A stretch of DNA of 27,454 nucleotides from Chara braunii. Its lineage: Eukaryota; Streptophyta; Charophyceae; Charales; Characeae. The DNA lies in assembly GCA_003427395.1 (NCBI GenBank), contig BFEA01000459.1, positions 287,272-314,725 on the forward strand. Direction: 5' to 3'. The position numbers and the translations under genes are program-made. The notes under the pieces were generated by a model. The model was not told the DNA's origin. It saw nothing but the letters and a program-made list of their open reading frames with translations, and searched no databases. Positions 1 to 9,171 of this stretch are shown here, in pieces (the first letter of the stretch is position 1; the number at the start of each line of letters is the position of its first letter).

Positions 1-95
1 ATCCCAGTTGATCTGATCTGGTCTAATATACATGCGCAGAACTTGATGTAGGATCTTGTTCATCTGTTCAGTCTGACCGTTTGTCTCTGGATGGC
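1..95. other. Misjoined fragment of Gypsy integrase DNA
   Basis: These 95 bases are identical, base for base, to 7210-7304, which lies in the integrase part of the Ty3/Gypsy element further right. Similarity stops exactly where the sequencing adapter begins at 96. The fragment is therefore either the other end of a mate-pair molecule or a piece of another near-identical copy, not a neighbour of the Harbinger transposon. It should not be annotated as a separate insertion. Confidence 0.93.
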
Positions 96-133
96 CTGTC
101 TCTTATACACATCTAGATGTGTATAAGAGACAG
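96..133. other. Nextera mate-pair junction adapter (two Tn5 mosaic ends)
   Basis: Bases 96-114 read CTGTCTCTTATACACATCT and 115-133 read AGATGTGTATAAGAGACAG. These are the 19-bp hyperactive Tn5 mosaic end and its reverse complement, head to head, which is the circularisation junction of Nextera mate-pair libraries. It is a library sequence left in the assembly, not a biological inverted repeat. It marks a false join between 1-95 and 134 onward. Confidence 0.98.
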
Positions 134-146
134 CGTCCACACAGTC

Positions 147-1490
147 CTACATCAAAGCTAGGCGGTCTCGAAGTGCATCCCGCAACAAGTCCCCGTCGAC
201 ATTCGTGCTCCATTGCCGCCCGCCCGCGCCGTTCCCTATGATGCCCAAGTCCACTCTACGCCGAACGCTGTTCGCATCGACCTCCCACAAAAGGTTCTCG
301 TCGAAGTCGTTCCCCGCGTCGAGGAGGATGTTGTGGAGAGTGCACACGGGCACAAATTGTTCTGGCAAGGTCTCCAGGTTCATCTTGTGGGTGCGCAAGA
401 ACAGACGCCACATGCACTTCAGTCGCTCGAATGCCCTCTCCACACATCCCCGCACCACCTTCTGCCTCGTGTCGAAGCGCTCCTCGTCAGGACCTTGGTC
501 GATTCCTCTGTACGGCTGCACGATCCATGGACAGGCAACTGGACAACCGTTGTCGCCCAGCAGGTAACCTCGTGTGGCGACACCGTGCGGCAGATTCTCC
601 GAAGGTGCGTTGAACAGCTCGCCAGTTTCTGCACGCCCCCACAACTGGGAATTGTGCAAGACACGGACGTTGTGCATACTTCCCGGGTATCCGACGTGGA
701 CGTCGAGGACCCACAAATCCAAATCCACCACCACTTGCACCTTCACGGAGAACTTTTGTTTTCGGTCGTAGTAGTTGGCCGAAGGTGCACCGACGGGCTT
801 GTCAATGTAGATGTGTGTACAATCGATTGCGCCGAAGCAGTTTGGGAAACCCTTCCCACGAAAGCCACGCAGAATCTGCGCACGTCTACGGCCCACTGGC
901 CTCTTTATCGCGTCGGGGTATGCCTGCAGCAACGCCGAAGTGACGTCGCGGACGGCCTGCAGTCCAGTTGCCCTGCCGATGCCGAAGGCTGAAGTGCCGC
1001 TCTCGTACATCTCTCCGGACGCCCACCTGTACAATGCGAAAGCGATCACCTGCTCCACTAGCAATGGCATCCTGTAGTGTGTGACCTTCTTCTCCACGTA
1101 CGCGGCGCACGCGGCTACGATCTGGGTGAACATGGCCATCGACATGTGCAACTTCTGCCGGTAGTACTCGTCCGTCACATCATCACACAGGCGGAGGTCC
1201 TCCCATGTTCCGCCAGTCCGTCGTCTAATCCACCAACGCGGGGTCTGCCGCGGGAAAACGCCAGACGACAGCGCGACACACAACTGGACGACTGCCTCAC
1301 ACGTGGCCAAGCAATCCGACGCTTCGGCAACGCTCTGCAACAGCGCTCTTCGTTTGCGGAGCTGCATCACCATGTCGCGTGAGGACGACGACATGTCGCT
1401 CATCGTGTTGACGACGACGGCAGTCACCGCCATCGCCACTGCGTCGATCTCTTCTTCGCGTAGACTGTGCCCGCAGCCGCGAACGTCCAT
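147..1490 (-). CDS. PIF/Harbinger transposase (DDE_Tnp_4-like nuclease)
   Basis: This protein would cut and rejoin the transposon ends in the nucleus. The reading frame is open from 1787, but I chose the ATG at 1490 (447 aa) because the upstream part has no ATG and is made of 53-bp tandem repeats. Numbered from the longest frame, the C-terminal half shows the family motifs in order: GAIDCTHI (Asp322), YPGSMHNVRVL, YLLGDNGCP (Asp412) and CVERAFERLK (Glu450). By comparison with IS5/Harbinger enzymes, Asp322, Asp412 and Glu450 are the likely catalytic triad. The family usually has HD where this has HN in the SMHN motif. A helix-rich region before the catalytic core (about 205-300) fits the family's DNA-binding part. 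There are no internal stops or frameshifts, so it may be the only intact gene here. Introns cannot be excluded. Confidence 0.85.
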   Translation of the reverse strand: MDVRGCGHSLREEEIDAVAMAVTAVVVNTMSDMSSSSRDMVMQLRKRRALLQSVAEASDCLATCEAVVQLCVALSSGVFPRQTPRWWIRRRTGGTWEDLRLCDDVTDEYYRQKLHMSMAMFTQIVAACAAYVEKKVTHYRMPLLVEQVIAFALYRWASGEMYESGTSAFGIGRATGLQAVRDVTSALLQAYPDAIKRPVGRRRAQILRGFRGKGFPNCFGAIDCTHIYIDKPVGAPSANYYDRKQKFSVKVQVVVDLDLWVLDVHVGYPGSMHNVRVLHNSQLWGRAETGELFNAPSENLPHGVATRGYLLGDNGCPVACPWIVQPYRGIDQGPDEERFDTRQKVVRGCVERAFERLKCMWRLFLRTHKMNLETLPEQFVPVCTLHNILLDAGNDFDENLLWEVDANSVRRRVDLGIIGNGAGGRQWSTNVDGDLLRDALRDRLALM

Positions 1491-1545
1491 CTTTGACAAT
1501 CGTTCCGCATCTACAGCGTGACGCCTGCCACAGCCGCCGAAGACA

Positions 1546-1704
1546 CGCCCGCTGATCAACCCTGCCGCAGGAAACCACGCACGCCGGAGCCGAAGATGCG
1601 CCCGCTGCTGTACGCTGCCACAGGAGATGACGCACGCCGGAGCCGAAGACGCGCCCGCTGCTCTACGCTTCCACAGGAAAGTACGCACGCCGGAGGTGAA
1701 GATG
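1546..1704. repeat. Three 53-bp tandem repeats upstream of the transposase
   Basis: Units start at 1546, 1599 and 1652, each beginning CGCCCGCTG and ending near CGGAG(C/G)(C/T)GAAGA(T/C)G. Degenerate partial units flank them on both sides (about 1520-1545 and 1705-1740). The period is 53, not a multiple of 3, so the translated copies shift frame; this argues that the repeats are noncoding leader sequence and not part of the protein. Confidence 0.85.
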
Positions 1705-1847
1705 CGCCTTGCAGGAAGATGCGCCCGCTGCTCACAACTTGCATAGACTCGAAAGATGGATACCCACGCCAAAAGGTTCGCCAGCACCGTCTTTTCTACG
1801 TCACACGTGTCACCTGGCCGTCCTCCGCCCCCCCCACCCTGCGTCCG

Positions 1848-1871
1848 CGAAAATTCGAATTTGAATTTTCG
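1848..1871. repeat. Short inverted repeat in the Harbinger upstream region
   Basis: The arms CGAAAATTC (1848-1856) and GAATTTTCG (1863-1871) are perfect inverted copies with a 6-base loop. It lies between the tandem repeats and the transposon end. It may be a protein-binding site or chance; nothing more can be said. Confidence 0.5.
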
Positions 1872-2014
1872 AAGTTTTGGGTGACCGCGCTTTTCACCGA
1901 CCCGTCCTCACCCACCCAAGGGCCACTGCAGTGTGTACCACGGACACCAGCCAGGAATGAACGGACATCGGCGGCGCGGCTGCGTATACGCATATGAAAA
2001 ACGGCCGCGGGAGA

Positions 2015-2148
2015 CCTTTTAGGACGAATCCTAAAAGAAGATTTTTAAGATTGCGTGTAACGACGCCGCACTAAATCCTCAAAAACATTTACTAATAGGA
2101 ATCGTCCTAAAAATTTTAGGATCCTTTTAGGAGTGTCTAACGAGACCC
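2015..2148 (-). repeat. Candidate Harbinger terminal and subterminal motifs
   Basis: The motif CCTTTTAGGA and its inverse TCCTAAAA recur: 2015-2024, 2029-2036, about 2104-2112, 2114-2120 and 2123-2132. The first two form the hairpin TTTTAGGA-CGAA-TCCTAAAA. The block ends at 2148, whose minus strand starts GGGTCTCG. Repeated short motifs next to the ends are typical transposase-binding sites. The terminus is inferred, because the partner inverted repeat on the left is missing. Confidence 0.45.
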
Positions 2149-3561
2149 TTGGACTCAATTTAAATGGTATTATATCTATTTTTTAGAATCAGTATCAGAA
2201 TGACAACAAGATTACTAAGGGTGAGCAATACTAGTAGAAAATGATCGAAATTGAATCATGCTAGTAAAACTCGGAAATCACAAGAAGAACGTGGAGATCG
2301 CTTGAGCATCAAGCTAGGAGAGTCTAAAGCTTAAACACAATTGTCTCCACTAATCATCCGTTATTGCACGCCAGATAGCTACGCCGAAATGTAGGATCTG
2401 GGCGGATCAGCGCAAAAGTTGGATTAACGGGGTGACGATCGCTGAAAGTTGTTGGGTATGCGGCCACCGGGATCATCGGCGCTCGCGCAAGGGTAAGGAG
2501 ACCGTGGTCATTGGTAGAGGTGCCACGTGTGTGAGAGTGGGGTAATTTGCTTCCCTTCATTGGTTCATGTAATTCTGAGTGGAGGCTGTGCATGGCGAGG
2601 ACGTCATTTCTTCCTTTTGATCTCATGACTCTCTCTTCTTTAAGTTGTCTCGCTCGTTCCTATATATGAGTCATGGATGGGTATGTATGTCATCGACTAT
2701 GTTGCATGAACCCATAGAATCGTTGTTTATTACCTTATAAATGAGAAGGTGGCGCCATTTTTGCTCACTGAGCAAAGGAATGATGATGTGCTCATCGGAT
2801 TCCTGTTACGCTCTTCCACTTGCTAGATGCATGCAACTGTTGATCGCTCTTCTGTAAGTGCCTGAGTGTCCAAGCCTTGATGGCTGGCTTGTGTGGATTT
2901 CCTTGGATAATCATTTTCGGAGGCTGCATTTCTCAGAGAATGGAATGACGTACGCCTAATGAAGTTTTCTTTCTATTTTTCTGATCGTCCATTTGAATGA
3001 ATGTGGCTCGCTTGTAGGAGGAGGATGCTTCACTCTCTGATCCCTGGCCCAAAGGACTGTGCGGTCGTTACACTCTTCCGCTTGCATGGAAGCCTGTAGG
3101 TGCCGATTGCTATCTGCATCTGTAATACTTTTGTGTGCACAATCCTTTTGTGAAGTTCTTCCCTTCTAAAAAGGTAGTCGAAAGAGTGATGATTTGAATT
3201 GATTTGGATCTATCTCTGTATCCTACTAGTGGGGTGGCGGCCTGACTGGTCGTGCTGACTTTTTTGCGCACACCCCTAGAAGCACCTTTTCACATGACCC
3301 ATGCTTCCTTCTGTTGGGGAGGAAGGGACTTGTTTGCTTTTGAATCATGTTCATTGATGAGTAGCCTGCAGATGGAGCGCTTGAGATTGCCACTCTGATA
3401 TCTCCCTACGATCTCTTTTGCTCTACGTGGCACCCTTGGCCGCGGATCCCGCGGCCGTGGAGGCCAGCTGCAACCCAGCGGCCTAGGCCGCATGACCGAG
3501 TTTACTCACGGCCGCGCCACGACCAGGTGGAGCCGCGCGCCGGAGATTCGGGCCGTGCGTG
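2149..3561. other. Gene-free stretch with one unexplained short reading frame
   Basis: I see no recognisable gene. A minus-strand frame of 90 codons (2354-2626) has an ordinary amino-acid mix and gave a vague impression of a sequence recurring in plant genomes, but I cannot name it. The rest is AT-moderate DNA without long frames. The segment 3430-3560 is locally GC-rich, with CCGCGG-type palindromes. Confidence 0.5.
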
Positions 3562-3804
3562 CCGCCTGTGCAGGTCGCCCCCCAGCCCCCCTGTCAAAAA
3601 AAAAAAAAAAAAAGTGTGTGGGTNTGNGGGGGGGGGGGGGGGGGTAATATCTCCTTTTTAGAGGGGTCTTAGAAAAAATATAACCCCGCACCGCCTGTGC
3701 AGGCTGGCCCCCGGGCCCCCTGCCAAAAAAAAATAAAAAATAAAGATGGGGGGGGTTTAATATCTCCTTTTCAGGGGGGTCTTAGAGAAAATTTAACTCC
3801 CCCA
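3562..3804. repeat. Tandem duplication of a roughly 120-bp A/G-tract unit
   Basis: Unit 1 (3562-3690) and unit 2 (3691 to about 3804) share the order CCGCCTGTGCAGG, a C-rich block, CTG(T/C)CAAAAAA, a G tract, TAATATCTCCTTTT and GGGGTCTTAGA. The A tract directly followed by a G tract, and the ambiguous bases at 3624 and 3627, mean the lengths of these homopolymers are unreliable. The unit may be the tail of a short retroelement, but no body was recognised. Confidence 0.75.
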
Positions 3805-5534
3805 AAGAAGATGAAGAAAAAAAAAAAGGGAAACTATGCGGGAGTCACGAAAAGAGTAACAATTGCACTATGGACCAAGGTACAGTTTCGAACTGCAGTT
3901 CCGGCAATGTATACAAGCCAGCTTTTTGGACAGGTAGGGTGCCGGAAATGCAAGTGCAAAAGCTCGACACCCCCCTCCCCCGCTCTGAGTGACCCGGGGC
4001 ATGGTGGCTAAGCTCCGCGAGGCTATGGGAGAAACCCTAGACTATGCGCCCCGCGTGATAATGAGAGAACGTCCTCCTCGACTTCCTCTCCAAACTCTTT
4101 TTTTGCCTCGCGCCCTCTGTTCTTATTTCCTTTTTCACAACGTTTCTTTTGTGCCTCGCGCCTTCTGTACTTTCTTTTTGGCGAGGTTTCATAGCTGACC
4201 TGTTCTTTCTGTTGGGCACTTGTTTGCCTTAAGTCTATACATCATTTTTCCCCCTCTGGTTGCACAGTTGGAAGTTGGAACTTTCATGGCTGTAACGAAT
4301 CATTCAAATCATCAAATTGAAAGTTGCCATTGCTTAGACAGACATCAGATAATTCGCGTGCAATTTTTCAGAATCTGGAATATTTGTGCCAAAGCATGCA
4401 GCAAGTTGCGGGCATTGTATTGTTTCCCGGAATATTTGTGCCAAAGCACACAGCAATGAAGATAGAACACACGTTAAGGACAAAGAAAAAGGTACTAAGA
4501 AAAGAACATGTCGCAACCAGCAATCACGTTACTAGCAAGTTTTTTCATCGTACAGAGCACTCTTCCACTCAGACCAATCAACGTCAGTCTTCAGACACGG
4601 GTAAAGAGAGCGAGGGACACCCTGGGAAAAAGGAGAGGACAAGGCAAGGAGAAGAGGAAGACAGAGACCTGGGCAAGAAGGAGAGGAGCACGTGGAGGAG
4701 GCAGGGAGAGGGGGGCAAGGAGAAAGTAGTAGAAGAAGAACAGGGGAACAGGGGAAGGTCTCAAAAGACGACAGGAAAGTGGCACTCCTGGTACCAGTCG
4801 AACAAAGTCCTAAACAATTCAACAGGATGGAGCTTGACCTGAGCGGCCATAGCCATGGAGTGTAGTACCACAGCCTTCCTCATTTAGTGCTCCGAATAGT
4901 TGCAGTGCCGCATGCTCTTTGCTGAACACGTTTGGCGGAAAGAAGCAACACTTACTCAAATCATGCACTTTGGTTTTGAACAGAATATAGGCATCAGAAG
5001 GTTGTGTCGCTCACCAAGTATTGATCCTTTTTTTGGGGGGGAAACTGCGGCTGTGGCGCACTTTTAGTTTGAAATGGGCAACAAAAGACAAAAGTGGCGC
5101 TGATGTCATGATGTGATTTTCGAATTGTGCAAGTTTAGCGGGGGGGTCTAAAACTGCACCAGTCATTACCCGCAGTGGCCCTTTTGGCAGATTTAGGTGG
5201 GTCGCCTTTTTTGCTCCACTGCATTTCGGAAACTGCTAAAGAAAGTTGCCTAAAATTCTGAATGTCAGGTGTGACTCCAATGTACTTGCCTCTTTTTTTT
5301 TTTTTTTTTCTGAAGGCTAGACAGAGACTGCTTGCGAGGGGGATAGGAACCATCCCAATCCCAAGTAGCCCTGTTACCACCCGCTCCATCTTCAAGTTGT
5401 GAAGTTTTGATCAATTATTACGTGGACCTACTTTAAATTTCAATCCCTCTGTGGAAACATAGCATTTGTTTCTGGTCATGACACCAAGGCTGCGGTGCAT
5501 CTTGGCCAGGTGTGTACCTTGTGCTCAGCACAAA
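3805..5534. other. Gene-free stretch with purine-rich tract
   Basis: No supported gene. About 4590-4780 is strongly purine-rich on the plus strand (many GGAGA and AAGGA runs) and gives spurious Lys/Glu/Arg-rich translations. A 20-bp direct repeat GGAATATTTGTGCCAAAGCA occurs twice (about 4376 and 4431). T tracts lie near 5030 and 5291-5309. Confidence 0.6.
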
Positions 5535-5593
5535 CATAGCAGCCCTGGGTCCGGCGCCTCTCCCTGGTACATATTTTTCAGAACTCGGCAATA
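5535..5593 (-). repeat. Host 74-bp repeat, part left of the Gypsy insertion
   Basis: 5535-5593 matches 14734-14780 and is interrupted exactly at the LTR. Read on the minus strand with the insertion ignored, two copies of a roughly 74-bp unit lie in tandem, with the element in the junction region. Shared words include CATAGCGGCAG/CATAGCAGCC, GGGTCC(A/G)GCGCCT and CCCTGGTA. A third, uninterrupted relative lies at about 15600-15640. Confidence 0.7.
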
Positions 5594-6460
5594 TGCAAGC
5601 AGACTCGTACCCATTCACACTTTTCATGCATGTAAACAGCAACACAGCAACTGGCGACATGCGCCCACTCAAAACTCAGAGATATGGCTTCCAGGTACGA
5701 GTTCACTTTCAACTGGCTATGGCGACTCTGCGCCCAAACAACTCCCTGTTCACACACTCCGGATCACACTGGATATCCCACACACGTCACTCTGAACACT
5801 CGAACACACACACACACACTTCCTACTAACTACAGCTATGGCAGCTATGGCTGCCTCTAACCTATCGCTATACTAAGCTCCTTCTCTCTCACCCACTGCG
5901 TCCTCCGGGCTTATCTGCAGACCTCCTTGCACAAGTCGCTGTGGCAGCGCTTCCGCATGGCTCACGCAGGAATGAATGAAAGGCTGGGCGCTGCCTCTTG
6001 ATTTATACTTCAGAAGCTCATTGGTCTGCCCTTTGCCATCGGCCCATGGTGCTCACCGTCCCCCGTGGTACTTGCTGGACCGGACTGGGACTGACTGGAC
6101 CTTACCGCTGACTGACTGTGGACTCACTGCTATCCTACCGTCGTCGTACTGCAATTGCACTGCAGTTTAGTCCACCACTTGCCTCGCCACTTGACCACTT
6201 GCCCACTTGCCCACTTGCCTACCTTCTAGAAGGACTACAGCTAAGCTTCTGGAACTCACTAAGACTTCTACTCCATAAGTCTACAGATCGAACCCCTGCT
6301 GCCTATGGACCTATGACAGATCTACCAACTGTCTACGAATACACAGGTCACAGGTTCAACTCTCGGGTTCTACACAGATACTGTACATGGGTAGGGTGAG
6401 GTCTAGGGATCGAGCCCTGGGCACTGCACCTGCTACTGCTAAAAGGTGAAAACCGTTTCA
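5594..6460 (-). repeat. 3' LTR of the Gypsy element
   Basis: 867 bases, starting TGCAAGCAG and ending CCGTTTCA on the plus strand; in the element's own direction it is the 3' LTR. It is about 97% identical to 13867-14714. Compared with its partner it has extra copies of a CCACTTGCC-type unit near 6180-6220, eight or so extra bases near 6117 and a shorter (AC)n run near 5806-5820. Confidence 0.95.
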
Positions 6461-6472
6461 CTCCCGCCGTCC
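6461..6472 (-). promoter_or_regulatory. Polypurine tract of the Gypsy element
   Basis: On the minus strand the bases directly before the 3' LTR read GGACGGCGGGAG, 10 of 12 being purines. In LTR retrotransposons this RNase H-resistant purine tract primes plus-strand DNA synthesis. The position fits; the C residues make it an imperfect example. Confidence 0.7.
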
Positions 6473-6498
6473 TAAATTCGAGGTCCTTCGAGAACATC

Positions 6499-7887
6499 TT
6501 AGTCCAAGGCGGGACCTTTACCTTTCCTGTCACGCTCGTAGGCTCTGACTATGTCGGGAGCTGTCTCTAGAAGTTCTGTTCTTGTGAACCAGCGGTCGTC
6601 TTCCGGTTCCTGATGGGCGAACCGGACCTTATACTGCTTCTGGGGACGACCTCTACCTCCTGTTCTAAACACATCCTCGTCTACAATTTCCGTCCATATC
6701 CGGAGGGATCATGGATCTTCTTGAAGGGAATTGTTGGCTTGTGACACACTGCAACGTCTTTGAAGCGTGGAACACAGGATATGTGTGGAGGTGTATGGGA
6801 TTTCTATAGTGTAGGACGGTCCATCCTCTCCGCCCTTGACTTCTAGAACCGGCCACGGTCCTCTATATGCAGGCAGTAACTTCTGTGAGATGTTTTATTC
6901 AGGTGCAAACTTTTTTGCCTTGACCCAGACTAGGTCGCCTACCTGAAACTGCGACGGGCGACGGTGCTTATTAGCCTGTTCTATCATTCTATGCTGGGCC
7001 TTCCTGAGGTTTTCTACAACTGTTGCTAGTTCTTTCTCGTGCTGTATTGCAAACTCCCTAGTACCGGGCGGTAGTCTGTGTATCTGATCCTGGTTCAGTC
7101 CTTCGAACAGTCTTCGTGGTCTAAAGGACTTGTGCAACTCATTGGGAGTGCGGCAGGTGGATAGATGCACGCTGTTGTTGTATGCACTAGCTACCTTGGG
7201 CAACATCTCATCCCAGTTGATCTGATCTGGTCTAATATACATGCGCAGAACTTGATGTAGGATCTTGTTCATCTGTTCAGTCTGACCGTTTGTCTCTGGA
7301 TGGCGGCCGGACGACATTAACAACTTAGATTGGTAGAGTCTCATGAATTCTTGCCAATTCCGACTGGTGAAACGATTATCTTTATCCCTAACTATTGACA
7401 ATGGGATTCCATTCTCACTAACCCAAAAGTCAAACAATTTCTATATAACTAAATTTGTGCGTGCCTCCGCAGGCAAAGGAACAAAAACTGCGTACTTACT
7501 AAATCGGTCAACTATGACCATGACTTGGCTCTTACCATGTCTGCTCTTGACTTGGGTGTCCATGAAGTCTATGGACACGGAGTCTCCCGGCTGATCCGGA
7601 ATAGGCAAGGGTCTGAGAAGACCTAGGGACGCGCGTGTAGTAGACTTGTTCCTCTGGCACACTTTACAACTGCGGGCATACTCTATGCAGTCATTCTTCA
7701 TCCCTGGCCAAGTGTATGCGCGCATCAGATTGGCTAATGTCTTTTGCCAACCGAAGTGCCCCTCTGTGTCGTGACATTCCCCTAAAATCAGACTGCGGAT
7801 CTCCTCACTGTTGGGAACGCACAGGCGGTCAAACACATTAGTCTTCTCAAACAATAACCCGTCTGTAGTGCGGTAATCTGGTCCAGT
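6499..7887 (-). pseudogene. Gypsy integrase with chromodomain-like C-terminus
   Basis: The enzyme would insert the DNA copy into the host genome. A zinc-binding part shows HDTEGH and CKVC. The core has SIDFMD, VRDKDNRFTS and HPETNGQTEQ, which supply the D, D and E of the catalytic triad. The GPY-type region follows (LLPAYRGPW). Near the end, QYKVRF and DDRWFTRTELL resemble a chromodomain, which in chromoviruses directs insertion to marked chromatin. The segment ends with a TAA at 6499-6501. Lesions are stops at 7441-7443 (TAG) and 6895-6897 (TAA), plus a frame change and return between about 6800 and 6665. The zinc-binding and early core part starts near 7854, after the TAG at 7888-7890. Confidence 0.88.
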
Positions 7888-8463
7888 CTATGGGGCCTCT
7901 CTAACTCTCTTTAGGAGCTCGCTATAGATGGGGTATTGCGCATACGCTTGCTTTACTTTCTCCTGTAGGTCTCTCCCTATATCCAGATAGTGTACTAAAG
8001 CTCCAAAGTAGTCTGATCTTCTACTTAGAGCATCCGCAACTACGTTGTACTTGCCCTTCACTGGCTTAAGCTCAAAGTCATACTGGTCTATATCTGCGGC
8101 CCAGCTAGTTAGCTTAGGTGTCATCTTGGCCTGGGTCTTTAACCATCTAAGGGTCTCGTGGTCAGAATGTACGTTGAAGTGCCTCTCAAGCAGGTAATGT
8201 TTTCAGTGGTCTAGAGCCTGCCTGAGAGCGTAGAGTTTTCTCTCGTACGTCGAGGTGGCTACCTTTTTTGAGGGCATCCTCGCGGACATGAACTCTACGG
8301 GTCTATAGCCATGACTGTCATCCTGCTGCAACACGGCGCCTATCCCATACTGACTTGCGTCCGTGGTGACGACAAATGGCAAGGACGGATCAGCTACTTT
8401 GAGGACAGGGTACTCTATCAGTGCGCGCTTCAATCTCTTTAGCGCAGACGTACAATCTTTGTC
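7888..8463 (-). pseudogene. Gypsy RNase H domain
   Basis: This domain would remove RNA from the RNA-DNA hybrid during reverse transcription. Seen in order are VVTTDASQYGIGAVLQQ (first catalytic Asp), a YERKLYALRQAL helix with Glu, HSDHETLRWL (Asp) and NVVADALSR (last Asp), matching Ty3/Gypsy RNase H. A TGA at 8203-8205 sits where the family almost always has Trp (before KHYLL), so TGG to TGA is the likely change. A TAG at 7888-7890 separates it from the integrase. It continues in the same frame as RT and integrase. Confidence 0.9.
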
Positions 8464-9171
8464 CTATTGCCAAATTGCCTCTTTCTTAAGCAACATGCGC
8501 AAGGGAGCGGCGATAGTAGAAAAGTTCCTCACAAACTTCCTATAGTAGTTAGCTAGGCCTAGAAACGACCACAACTCTGTCAGTGTGCGGGGCGTCGGCC
8601 AATCTCTAATTGTCGTGATCTTGCTGTCCTCTGGCTTAATGTCGTCTCCATCTAATACGTGGCCCAAGTACAAGACCTGTGTCTTGGCCCACTCGCACTT
8701 CTTCACGTTGATCTTGAAGTTAGCCTCTCGTAGCTTCTCCAAGACCTGCCTCAGATGACCCTGGTGCTCCTGGAGGGTCTTACTAAAAACTAGGATATCA
8801 TCCAGATAAACTACTACAAACTTATCTAACCATGGTCTAAACAGGTCATTCATACAACGCTGAAAGGTAGTTGGCGCGTTGGTTAGTCCAAAGGGCATCA
8901 CTGTAAACTCATAGTGTCCGTATCTAGTCCGGAATGCAGTCTTGTACTGATCATCAAGATGGACTTCTATTTGATGGTATCTGAACTTCAAGTCTATCTT
9001 GGAGAAATACTTACAACCCTGCACCCGATCTAGAAGATCGTCTATCATGGGCAGCGGTTCAGCATTCTTCACAGTAATCGCATTCAAACCCCTATAGTCT
9101 ATACACATACGCGGCTCTCCTTCCTTCTTTGGGACAAACAGGACTGATGCTCCAAAAGAAGACGAATTGGG
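8464..9171 (-). pseudogene. Gypsy reverse transcriptase domain
   Basis: This domain copies the element RNA into DNA. Motifs in order are LFVPKKEGEPRMCIDYRGLN, KYFSKIDLKFRYHQI (first catalytic Asp), TVMPFGLTNAPTTFQ, and VVYLDDILVFSK with the catalytic YLDD box. The family normally has KIDLRSGYHQI, so FRYHQI here is slightly altered. TGA at 9172-9174 stands in GWI-stop-P, where Arg is usual (CGA to TGA). TAG at 8464-8466 follows AIWQ, where a Trp is usual. The catalytic residues themselves are intact. Confidence 0.95.

Larger units (their letters stand above)
147..2148 (-). mobile_element. PIF/Harbinger DNA transposon, left end missing
   Basis: The element is defined by the DDE transposase gene at 147-1490 and, on its upstream side, by short palindromic motifs at 2015-2132 ending in a candidate terminus at 2148 (minus-strand start GGGTCTCGTTAGACACTCC). 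PIF/Harbinger ends commonly begin with GGG, which fits. The left terminus and its target duplication cannot be checked because the sequence is broken by the adapter at 96-133, only 13 bases past the transposase stop. No second Myb/SANT-like gene, usual in autonomous members of this superfamily, is seen in the part present. Confidence 0.7.

Noticed and set aside
96-133. Natural inverted repeat or insertion-sequence end
   Set aside because: An exact match to two Tn5 mosaic ends as used in mate-pair libraries explains it fully.
213-992. Long plus-strand frame opposite the Harbinger transposase
   Set aside because: It is the reverse-strand shadow of the transposase gene; no motif of its own.
4324-4842. 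Plus-strand frame of 172 codons, Lys/Glu/Arg-rich
   Set aside because: The composition comes from the purine-rich tract at 4590-4780; no motif and no splice context.
6355-6415. Possible tRNA B box (GGTTCAACTC and GATCGAGCCC)
   Set aside because: Lies inside both LTRs and no cloverleaf or A box can be built around it.
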